DNA from: Bugulina stolonifera
Taxonomy: Eukaryota; Bryozoa; Gymnolaemata; Cheilostomatida; Bugulidae
Direction of reading: 5' to 3'
Assembly (NCBI GenBank): GCA_935421135.1
Contig: OW285190.1
Span: 8,132,501-8,196,500, forward strand
Length of the DNA: 64,000 nt
Each line of letters begins with the position of its first letter. The stretch's first letter is position 1. Shown here in pieces: positions 54,501-58,718 of the stretch. The translations under genes and the position numbers were made by a program. The notes beneath the pieces were generated by a model, which ran no database searches, was not told where the DNA came from, and was given only the letters and a program-made list of their open reading frames with translations.

Positions 54501-57500
54501 TCCATTGTCTGACACTGTCAGTGGTCCGCCATGGCCCAGGTCATCTGTAGTAGCAATAAACGTTTTAGACGTGTTTCACTCACTAACCAGCTATCATTTT
54601 GTTGGCAGCACATTTCTATATATACATTACCTCTAGGTAGAAAGTAGTCCTCCATCTTCTTGAAATATTTCTCTACATTATTCCATCCCCATCCTGTACA
54701 TCCCATTCTCTCCCAGCTGTTGTAGTCTTCCTTATGGCCTCTTACATACGCCATCCAGTTCACAGAACTGCTACCTCCAAGGACCTTGCCATGTTGTGAA
54801 TAGATAGCCTGCAAGCAATGTTCGTGATTGAAAGACTACATCGATGAATTGATTTTCGATTTTTCTTTTACAATGCGGAACTGGTAACAACGAGGACCGA
54901 AGCTACTGGTTGTTATTCTACACTAGAGCACATTAAAAAGTTGAAATCAAGGTGTAGGTGGGGCTTACAATGTACAGTAGAACTTGCTTAATTCAAACCC
55001 CAAGGGGCCGCCATAATTGGTTCGAATTAGGCCGAGTTTGATTTCTGTGATCCCTTCATTTTATATAATGACACGCATCACATGTACAGGACAACAGTAT
55101 AAAAACAAAGTTAGCTAAGGAACAGTAAAGCAATTAGTGGGTTTTCCCAGCTTAGCTTGAGCAGAAACATATTGCAGTAGTAACTACTAATAACTACTAA
55201 CTACTAGCAACAATTATTAGGTGACTAATGCTGGCTGTGATAGTATTATCATTGATTATAGTGTGAGCCTAAACCTCATAAAGTTTGAATTACAGATGAT
55301 AAGTTTGAATTATTTGAAGCCATTTATATAATGCTCAGCAGGAACCAAGGCTAACAGTTTGAACTAACCAAGTTTTTGAATTATCCAAGGTTGAATTAAG
55401 CAAGTTCCACTGTAATTGCCTTTAATTAGCATGCTGATATGCTTTCCATACACTAGATACGTTTATGAGTGTGCACAGTATAACAAGAATATGATTGTGA
55501 TCATTTGAGATAAGATCACCCGTACCGAATTGTTGTATCCTTTGGAGCCCCGTTGTGGGACAGTTCGTTCTACCCATATCATGTTTTGGTCTGAGCAAGC
55601 ATCTAACACTCCAGCAGGCATATGGATTTTACTATGGCTATCATCCCCACCAGCCTCCAGAACCAGAACAGAGAATTTACCATTAGCTGAAAGTCTGTTA
55701 GCAACAACACAGCCTGCAGATCCTGCACCAACTGTATATACAAATAGAAGAATGATAGTTAGGCATAGCTTAGGTAGCAAATTGTTTGTGTTTTACCAAC
55801 TTACATTGAGAGGGTTCAATGTAAAGGTGATGGTTGACAAATGACAGCTTCTCAACGGAAGTCGATTTGTAGCTGATTTATGTAGTAACTACCTGTTTAT
55901 TAAAAAAAACTGAGATAATACATGTAGTTGATCTGATCCATTCCTGTGATCGCATAGCATTATTCTCTCCAAATACTGAACAAGGCATCCATCCAATATT
56001 TGTACATGTACAACAATGATCATCTATCACACTGATGATTATGCTAATATGTCGAGGTATTAACTCACCGACTATGAAGTCGTAACTGTCTCTCCACTTA
56101 TCTGTTATTCCTCTTCGTGAAGCCTGTTTAATAATAGCATAGGTGAATAGGAGGGCTACACCGCCACAAGCCACTGCAACCTTGTGCTCTAGCAATGTCT
56201 CACGAACACTTTCCATGTCTGGGAACTTTGCAAGAAAGTCTTGCACACCCGCCATGATCCCAGTCAATACTAACTAATAACTACAGCTTAAGCCCATCGT
56301 TATTTACAGTGTGTTGCTATCACTATTCACTTGAATGCACAGCTTCAAAACACTACTTAGCCTACATTGGAGGGTATAATATTTCCATATATCAAAACAG
56401 CTGCTCGCATTGAAGTCTCAAATTGGGTCAGTACAAAACTAGCCTTTGACATGGCTGAATAAACTATAGATAAATAGGTTTTCCCAATGACTATACTATG
56501 GTATAATGGGCATGAAGCTTTCAAACTGTGTCTAGCACAAAATAACAGCACTGTGTAGTATCATTCTAAACAATTACCCACTAGTACATTCATTGGGACA
56601 TAGTTGCACTACGGGAATCCTGTGCAACTGTCACGGGAATCCCGTGCAACCGTCACGGGAATCCTGTGCAACCGTCGCGGAAAGCTGTTAACCAAAAACA
56701 ATGTGAATCCTGTAACATGTTTGAACAATTGCTTTATCTGAACATCTCATCTTCAATTTCATTGGCTGTGTTGATGTACAGCATCATGTATCCTTTGTAG
56801 ATGATGTCCCATCTAGAAGGAACAAGTTTGCGGATTACACTGCAGAGGAAAGTGAGGATGAAATGGAGGCTGACCAAGGGGCGATAACTCCATTTACTGA
56901 GACCACAGTCAACCTACCAGACCTGCCTCTCACACCAGAGCAAGATGATGAGAAGCCAACGTTTGACCATTACAACCAGTCTGATGGGTTAGTAGAAGTA
57001 TACTACTAGCTGTAGCTGTGTAGTTGTGCACTCCTGTTATACATTGTAGGTATGCTACTAGCTCTGTTAGTGGTTATTCATTCTGATGACATAATAAAAT
57101 TTGTCTTGTCTACCAAAGCCTCTTCCTTGGCAGTCTTTGTGTAATAACTCGCTGTTAAATTGAAATACAGATAGATAAATAATAAAATCTCATTAAGTCT
57201 GCAAATCCTGAAAGTTATTTAAAGTTGTCCTCCCTTGTTCCACGTTCAAAGAATAATTGGGGGCACAACTCCAAATAGCATTTAATACAATTTTCGCTTG
57301 TATTCAATTCATAACATTTGTTTGATTAATCAGCTATACATGCATTTCTGGTACACTTGCAAATTTAAGCGTAGGCTTTAATATATTCATGAACTTCACA
57401 TGTCGCCAGCATGTCTAGCCTAACATACAATCTCATTCGCCATTACATGTACATGTATGTATGCACTTACGCTGTCCCTGTTGATCTGAATCCACATTTA

Positions 57501-58718
57501 TCTTGTAGTTGCATTAGTACGTCTAGCACTGGGTATGTAGCTATTGCGTTACACTCATTACTTGTGTTTGATATACCTTGCAGTCAAATGTACTTGATGT
57601 ATGGCAATAGAATGCCACAGCAGAACGTCTCGAGCAGCGAAGAATCAGAAAGTACAGGAAATAGAGCCACAGCAACCAGTGTTACAACTGACCCAGCTAC
57701 ATCTGTCGTACCTACAACAGTAGCTGGTGATGGAGCTAGTGGACTAGCCGTATCTATCTCAGGTTAGTGTTTCATTACTTCCTAGCAAAGTTTTTACTTG
57801 GAATTGTCTTCCCTCTGATTGCTTGGAATACAAATCAATGCACCATTATGATTGTTGCACTCATGGAGATTCTATCTCACTGGCTGCACAAGTGTTGCAC
57901 CATCAGCTTTATGTTAGATGTCTCTATAATTCGGTAATATCAACCCTTCCTTTATGTTGGGTTAGTCTAATCTTCACATGTAATGGAGTTGTCTTCTCAT
58001 ACATGAGAGAATCAGAATTTTCCTCGTTCCATAGGCTAATATTGTCGTGTAATAGTGTTTATGTTAAATTCTACATTTAATCGATGATTAAAGGAGACAA
58101 CCCCATGCAATTGCCTGCCTTGCGATGTAACACCGTATAATCACGCTACAATAGCAATGTAGCAGCATACCCATGTGACCTTTCGTATTCACAGACTAAA
58201 TTTTTGCAGCCTTTGCCTCCATGCTTTAGCATTCATGGTATCATCTATCATACACTTACAGTACATGTACATTGGCAATTGCCCAATCAGATTTGCCTGA
58301 TAACCAGTCAGTCTCACATAGTCTGAAATTTTGATGTTACTCATAAGGCTATAGTTATTAAATGTTCATTGTTCCAGCAAATCATGCATAGCAAATATTT
58401 TGTACGTTTGAAAACAAAAGGTCACTTGGGAAAGCAAGCTATAGTAACACCGTCGTCAACCTTTGTGTATGGCTTGATATTGTGTTCACTGTTCTCACAC
58501 TTGCTTCTACTTACACCCACACACTATGCAGACGACATGACTAATTTCACATCTCTAACACCCGTCACCTGGGAGACGAGGAGCATCTTCACTGTAGAGA
58601 GCAGACGCACTAGTGCCTCTCGCGCAATTAGTGACCTCACATCCGGTACGTTTGAAGCGTCTAATTGCTGTCTTTGTAATATCTTCTTGTGTACATCATT
58701 ATAGATGATTACCAATAA
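187..58718 (+). CDS. DNHD1: Divergent dynein heavy-chain-like gene (DNHD1-type), 5' partial, about 41 exons
   Basis: A multi-exon gene encoding roughly 2,200 residues within the window, with the order dynein linker, AAA1, AAA2, AAA3, then acidic and Ser/Thr-rich exons. All 41 exons I placed join in compatible phase with GT-AG introns. Recognisable dynein landmarks are the linker motif [16 protein letters not shown]-loops [18 protein letters not shown] and [10 protein letters not shown], and the AAA2 block [17 protein letters not shown]. Motor dyneins are far more conserved; the altered AAA1 Walker B (FDN for FDE) and several insertions point to the non-canonical DNHD1 class, which in mammals is linked to sperm flagella. 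The first exon starts at an acceptor (186/187), so the N-terminus lies to the left. Continuity across 31787-56800 is inferred from splice phase and similar composition. The ortholog name is an inference; dynein-family membership is firm. Confidence 0.75.
1283..1372. mobile_element. Short MITE, TTCGAAA family (90 bp)
   Basis: The left arm starts GCAACTGTTCGAAAATTTTA and the right arm is its imperfect complement, ending GAAATGTTGC. It lies in the dynein-like intron 1259-2258. It shares TTAGTTAGAAACA with the copy at 41953-42045. Confidence 0.6.
3383..3587. repeat. (CTGG)n microsatellite with CCGG variants
   Basis: About 200 bp of CTGG/CTGGC repeats with CCGA and CCGG interruptions in the intron 3314-3813. 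The strong G bias on + contrasts with the AT-rich surroundings. An open frame across it on the minus strand is just the repeat translated. Confidence 0.95.
6814..16131 (+). CDS. DNHD1: Dynein-like gene: AAA1 module exons, Walker B degenerate
   Basis: Exons 6814-6982, 7371-7616, 8653-8769, 9026-9149, 9435-9643, 10078-10229 and 16025-16131. [20 protein letters not shown] corresponds to the YGYEYLGNTPRLVITPLT entry to AAA1. The P-loop [10 protein letters not shown] is intact. The Walker B segment reads [11 protein letters not shown] where motors have WGCFDEFNRI, so the catalytic glutamate is Asn. Two exons (8653-8769, 9026-9149) insert about 80 basic or charged residues between Walker B and the sensor-I region ([13 protein letters not shown], counterpart of GYFITMNPGYAGRTELP). 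[15 protein letters not shown] follows. The intron 10230-16024 carries a Harbinger transposon. ATP may bind but hydrolysis at the main motor site is doubtful; that is inference. Confidence 0.8.
8372..8420. repeat. Perfect 23-bp inverted repeat (hairpin)
   Basis: Arms 8372-8394 and 8398-8420 (CTGTGCCAGGAAAGTCTTTA and onward) are exactly complementary with a 3-nt loop. It lies in the 1-kb dynein-like intron 7617-8652. It could be a hairpin RNA precursor or the scar of a small inverted duplication. Confidence 0.9.
10254..10470. repeat. Left terminal region of the Harbinger element with CCGG-rich motifs
   Basis: After the terminal GGTTTCCACTCAGC, the motif ACCGCCGGT or its complement recurs about six times within 200 bp. 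Two copies face each other around 10368-10390 to form a hairpin with arms CGGTAAGTTGAA and TTCAACTTACCG. These GC-rich motifs stand out against the AT-rich surroundings. Subterminal repeats of this type are usual recognition sites for transposase or its DNA-binding partner; that role is inferred here. Confidence 0.7.
10686..13091 (+). CDS. MADF/Myb-like DNA-binding partner protein of the Harbinger element
   Basis: Four exons, 10686-10805, 11236-11411, 12122-12293 and 12618-13091, give a 313-residue protein ending at TAG 13089-13091. Residues about 5-95 form a MADF domain: [13 protein letters not shown], a Trp (AWEQVAKEL) and the third helix [16 protein letters not shown]. The middle is acidic ([11 protein letters not shown]) and then has a basic PSKKLK stretch that could be a nuclear signal. 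The C-terminus holds three tandem copies of a 14-residue unit, [14 protein letters not shown], encoded by a 42-bp repeat. In known Harbinger elements such a protein binds the transposon ends and brings the transposase into the nucleus; this function is transferred from the family. The start ATG is the first in the exon and directly precedes the domain. Confidence 0.8.
12390..12457. repeat. Perfect 31-bp inverted repeat (hairpin)
   Basis: Arms 12390-12420 and 12427-12457 are exactly complementary with a 6-nt loop (ATATAC). It sits in the intron between exons 3 and 4 of the MADF gene. RNA from either strand would fold into a fully paired stem. Confidence 0.9.
13301..13440. repeat. Three tandem copies of an about 50-bp AT-rich unit
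   Basis: Units start at ATGTGTGTAT at 13301, 13353 and 13401 and share TTCTTGTATATTTACTACTG. They lie between the convergent 3' ends of the two Harbinger genes. No function is evident. Confidence 0.75.
13689..15413 (-). CDS. HARBI1-type (PIF/Harbinger) DDE transposase
   Basis: Two exons, 15413-15223 and 14769-13689 (minus), encode about 423 residues. The first exon has [20 protein letters not shown], the typical HARBI1 N-terminus, then [11 protein letters not shown]. The joined second exon continues [14 protein letters not shown]. The helix-turn-helix segment is [16 protein letters not shown]. The DDE triad is visible: Asp in [14 protein letters not shown], Asp in [15 protein letters not shown], and Glu in [19 protein letters not shown]. 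It would cut and reinsert the element in the nucleus. The frame is unbroken with a natural stop, so it may be active. The short intron (14770-15222) contains a MITE. A GTG lies upstream in frame at 15425; I chose the ATG at 15413. Confidence 0.9.
14836..15083. mobile_element. TTCGAAA-type MITE inside the transposase intron
   Basis: A non-coding segment bounded by inverted TTTCRAAA/TTCGAAAC-type arms, with the internal words GTTGGGGTTGAG and CAAACGTCCG. The same composition recurs at 18121-18370, 41953-42045 and 1283-1372. It occupies most of the intron of the HARBI1 transposase gene, so it is either a nested insertion or was captured by the Harbinger element. Confidence 0.6.
15485..15681. repeat. 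Right terminal tandem units of the Harbinger element
   Basis: Three units each end in GCTGAGTGGAAACC (at about 15527-15540, 15588-15601 and 15668-15681) and contain CCAGGCTGCCTCCAGGCCAC. The middle and last units hold a palindrome with arms CCTCCAGGCCACCT and AGGTGGCCTGGAGG. Only the last unit is the outer terminus. The terminal motif has therefore been tandemly multiplied at this end but not at the left end. Confidence 0.75.
16427..24925 (+). CDS. DNHD1: Dynein-like gene: AAA2 module exons with low-complexity insertions
   Basis: Exons 16427-16633 (acceptor could also be 16424, a CAG/TAG choice), 17130-17392, 17766-17786 (21-nt microexon), 18723-19061, 19477-19656, 20043-20152, 21066-21226, 21593-21758, 23106-23247, 23646-23736, 24745-24925. 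The P-loop is GPAGSGKT in exon 17130-17392, followed directly by a run of ten alanines and an Ala/Ser/Pro tract. Exon 18723-19061 adds 113 residues rich in Ser, Thr and Pro. Conserved AAA2 elements then resume: [41 protein letters not shown] and [12 protein letters not shown] (canonical ASPATVSRCGMV). The exon at 24745 ends with [14 protein letters not shown], the AAA2 small-domain motif. Donor GTGTTG after 19061 is weak, so that boundary is less sure. Confidence 0.75.
16984..17115. repeat. 46-bp tandem repeat, about 2.8 copies, next to a splice acceptor
   Basis: Units begin TTGTTATACCATGTATAGGT and include GTATATACTCGTA. The array ends about 15 bp before the acceptor of the AAA2 P-loop exon at 17130, so it forms most of the 3' end of that intron. 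Confidence 0.85.
18121..18370. mobile_element. TTCGAAA-type MITE (about 250 bp)
   Basis: The left end, ATTTCGAAAAAGACAGTTCG, is inverted at the right end, CGAACTGTCTTTTTCGAAC. The interior is AT-rich and has GGTTGGGGTTTGAGG and AAAACGTCCGG. It lies in the intron 17787-18722. It is the best-preserved copy of the family found in this window. Confidence 0.75.
21516..21547. repeat. Short tandem repeat GGAATACTCCAT
   Basis: GGAATACTCCAT is repeated twice and followed by GGAATACT, about 45 bp upstream of the acceptor at 21592 in the intron 21227-21592. Confidence 0.7.
25222..31786 (+). CDS. DNHD1: Dynein-like gene: AAA3 module exons
   Basis: Exons 25222-25411, 25610-25757, 28415-28582, 28906-29037, 29567-29745, 30172-30355, 30554-30766 (acceptor alternative 30563), 31169-31299, 31591-31786. 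[18 protein letters not shown] precedes the P-loop [10 protein letters not shown]. The Walker B region is [12 protein letters not shown], in place of the usual [26 protein letters not shown] and [20 protein letters not shown] match sensor and small-domain segments of canonical AAA3. [20 protein letters not shown] then [16 protein letters not shown] match the AAA3 lid. Basic (residues encoded near 30310-30350) and acidic insertions (near 31655-31760) are present. The 2.66-kb intron 25758-28414 contains the tRNA-Lys array. Confidence 0.8.
26165..26237 (+). tRNA. tRNA-Lys (anticodon UUU), copy 1
   Basis: A 73-nt cloverleaf. The acceptor strands GCCCGGA and TTCGGGC pair, with discriminator G. The D arm has GCTCAGTCGGTAGAGC, the anticodon loop CTTTTAA reads UUU for lysine, and the T arm is AGGGTTCGAGTCCCT. 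A-box and B-box promoter elements are internal. Confidence 0.98.
27149..27221 (+). tRNA. tRNA-Lys (anticodon UUU), copy 2
   Basis: Identical in sequence to the copy at 26165, 984 bp downstream. All stems pair and the anticodon loop CTTTTAA reads UUU. No intron. Confidence 0.98.
28133..28205 (+). tRNA. tRNA-Lys (anticodon UUU), copy 3
   Basis: Identical to the two upstream copies. Only about 95 bp of the repeat unit follows it before homology ends, so it closes the array. Confidence 0.98.
30777..30861. repeat. Short tandem repeat, about 23-bp unit
   Basis: Roughly four copies of ACGTTACTTGTCTATGTACT in the intron 30767-31168, starting about 10 bp after the donor. Confidence 0.8.
32564..32649 (+). 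tRNA. tRNA-Arg (anticodon UCU) with a 13-nt intron
   Basis: Acceptor strands GGCTCCG and CGGAGTC pair, with discriminator G. The D arm is GCGCAATGGATAGCGC and the T arm GTGGGTTCGAGTCCCAC. The anticodon stem TCGGA pairs with TTCGG only after removal of 13 nt (about 32602-32614) placed one base 3' of the anticodon TCT, the normal tRNA intron site. The mature tRNA would be 73 nt. It lies between dynein-like exon 31591-31786 and GMC1. Confidence 0.95.
33230..37297 (-). CDS. GMC oxidoreductase 1 (choline/alcohol dehydrogenase-like flavoprotein), 631 aa
   Basis: Eleven exons (minus): 37297-37111, 36756-36551, 35958-35781, 35576-35442, 35321-35200, 35109-34942, 34805-34640, 34409-34225, 34093-33919, 33776-33542, 33368-33230. 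The N-terminus has a likely membrane anchor around residues 25-45 ([18 protein letters not shown]), then DFIVIGAGSAGC, the FAD dinucleotide-binding motif. GMC signature 1 is [20 protein letters not shown] and signature 2 [15 protein letters not shown]. The catalytic His lies in [10 protein letters not shown] and the partner Asn in SGNTNAP. The family oxidises alcohols using FAD; the substrate here is unknown. Intron 9 has a GC donor (CAG|GCAAGT). A minus-strand AATAAA overlaps the stop (33226-33231). Nearest paralog is GMC2 upstream. Confidence 0.93.
36913..36923 (+). repeat. Poly-G run (11 G)
   Basis: Eleven consecutive G on + in intron 1 of GMC1, so poly-C in its pre-mRNA. Longer runs recur at 47126 and 53716. 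Confidence 0.95.
37298..37982. other. GMC2-GMC1 intergenic region, likely holds the GMC1 promoter
   Basis: It separates the stop of GMC2 from the ATG of GMC1. AT-rich, with no reading frame of interest. GTGCCCCACCA at about 37794-37804 also occurs upstream of GMC2. I see no clear TATA box. Confidence 0.5.
37983..49404 (-). CDS. GMC oxidoreductase 2, 627 aa, with a 5.2-kb second intron
   Basis: Eleven exons (minus): 49404-49233, 48758-48553, 43393-43216, 42859-42725, 41875-41754, 41230-41060, 40559-40394, 39892-39708, 39323-39149, 38588-38354, 38121-37983. Phases match GMC1 and GMC3 at every junction. An N-terminal hydrophobic segment ([18 protein letters not shown]) precedes [12 protein letters not shown]. 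Signatures [20 protein letters not shown] and [15 protein letters not shown], and the catalytic [10 protein letters not shown] and SGNTNAP, are all intact. The 5,159-bp intron 2 contains AT-rich DNA, a poly-G run and coding-like fragments; intron 3 has a MITE. Intron 9 ends in a 26-bp minisatellite that abuts the acceptor of exon 10. Probably an ER or mitochondrial membrane-associated FAD enzyme; that location is inferred from the anchor. Confidence 0.92.
38591..39008. repeat. 26-bp minisatellite, about 16 copies, in GMC2 intron 9
   Basis: The + strand unit is AGAGGCATAGAATAAAGTGAAAGTAA (two parts of 20 and 6 bases), with scattered single-base variants. Because 26 is not a multiple of 3, all frames stay open over the array and give spurious reading frames. 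The array begins right at the acceptor of exon 10 (38588) and contains no CT on +, that is, no AG in the GMC2 transcript. Confidence 0.97.
41006..41041. repeat. Perfect 15-bp inverted repeat just after a GMC2 donor
   Basis: GTTATGAATATAACA at 41006-41020 is inverted at 41027-41041 with a 6-nt loop. On the minus strand it begins 18 nt downstream of the exon 6 donor (exon end 41060). Confidence 0.85.
41953..42045. mobile_element. TTCGAAA-family MITE fragment
   Basis: It contains GTTTCGAAAACGTTCGG, GGTTGGGGCTTGGGG and, at the right end, CTGAAACTGTCGAACAGTTG. It shares these words with the copies at 1283, 14836 and 18121. It lies in GMC2 intron 4. Confidence 0.55.
42878..43137. mobile_element. 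MITE with about 80-bp imperfect terminal inverted repeats
   Basis: The left arm runs GGTAAACGGTAGTGGTAGAA through GTGAGCGTAACGTGA to GAAGACAACTCCAACTAA. The right arm is the complement in the same order, ending CCACTACCCGTTGGTAAAC. The centre is short and holds GCTATATATCTCTCTAGC. It lies in GMC2 intron 3, about 20 bp from exon 4. Confidence 0.8.
46825..46915 (-). pseudogene. Coding-like fragment, unrecognised, in GMC2 intron 2
   Basis: A 91-nt stretch on the minus strand with a good acceptor (GATTACAG before it) and a GTGAGC donor after it. It reads [20 protein letters not shown] and continues for ten more residues. Nearby minus-strand pieces also look coding-like: [15 protein letters not shown] (about 46740-46800) and [13 protein letters not shown] with a stop (exon-like 46379-46240, donor GTAAGT). 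I do not recognise a family. They may be relics of a transposon gene or a small nested gene. Confidence 0.3.
47126..47141 (+). repeat. Poly-G run (16 G)
   Basis: Sixteen consecutive G on + in GMC2 intron 2. Confidence 0.95.
47912..47943. repeat. 14-bp perfect hairpin
   Basis: CAAAGGGGTATATA is inverted as TATATACCCCTTTG with a 4-nt loop, in GMC2 intron 2. Confidence 0.85.
49405..50854. other. GMC3-GMC2 intergenic region, likely holds the GMC2 promoter
   Basis: 1.45 kb, AT-rich. No coding frame I would support. GTGCCCCACCA occurs at about 49793-49803, roughly 390 bp upstream of the GMC2 ATG. Confidence 0.5.
50855..56255 (-). CDS. GMC oxidoreductase 3, 631 aa
   Basis: Eleven exons (minus): 56255-56069, 55731-55526, 54808-54631, 54544-54410, 54114-53993, 53619-53449, 53024-52859, 52401-52217, 51839-51668, 51345-51111, 50993-50855. 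The start is ATG 56255 ([14 protein letters not shown]); an in-frame TTG lies just upstream. A hydrophobic segment ([15 protein letters not shown]) is followed by [16 protein letters not shown] and the GAGSAG motif. Signatures [20 protein letters not shown] and [15 protein letters not shown] are present. The catalytic His is in [10 protein letters not shown]; here Tyr replaces the Trp of GMC1 and GMC2. Exon 9 ([13 protein letters not shown]) differs most from the paralogs. A minus-strand ATTAAA at 50827-50832 may be the polyadenylation signal. The gene ends the tandem cluster just before the + exon at 56801. Confidence 0.93.
53716..53729 (+). repeat. Poly-G run (14 G)
   Basis: Fourteen consecutive G on + in GMC3 intron 5, followed by a purine stretch. 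Confidence 0.95.
54975..55412. mobile_element. pogo/Tigger-like MITE with TA target duplication
   Basis: The left end CAGTAGAACTTGCTTAATTC and the right end, whose complement is CAGTGGAACTTGCTTAATTC, form inverted repeats of about 25 bp. Both ends are flanked by TA (54973-54974 and 55413-55414). Ends starting CAGTRGAAC are typical of pogo/Tigger-class elements. 438 bp, no coding frame, in GMC3 intron 2. Confidence 0.8.
56605..56681. repeat. 22-bp near-palindromic tandem repeat upstream of GMC3
   Basis: About 3.3 copies of ACGGGAATCCYGTGCAACYG. Each core CACGGGAATCCCGTG is close to a palindrome. It lies 350-425 bp upstream of the GMC3 ATG and 120 bp before the + strand exon at 56801. It could be a binding-site array for the GMC3 promoter; that is inference. 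Confidence 0.7.
56801..58718 (+). CDS. Probable downstream exons of the dynein-like gene, acidic and Ser/Thr-rich
   Basis: Exons 56801-56987, 57584-57762, 58532-58645 and a possible terminal exon 58705-58718. The donor at 31786 leaves phase 1 and the acceptor at 56800 takes phase 1, recreating an Asp codon; the following junctions also fit. The residues have no recognisable domain: an acidic block with [17 protein letters not shown], then a Ser/Thr/Val tract, then [19 protein letters not shown]. The preceding exon at 31591-31786 has a similar TPF-plus-acidic composition ([11 protein letters not shown]). The acceptor at 58704 opens with the same Asp-Asp start as other exons here, but reads four codons to TAA at 58716. 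Reading through 58645 instead also stops near 58704. They could belong to a separate gene whose start I cannot see. Confidence 0.5.
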
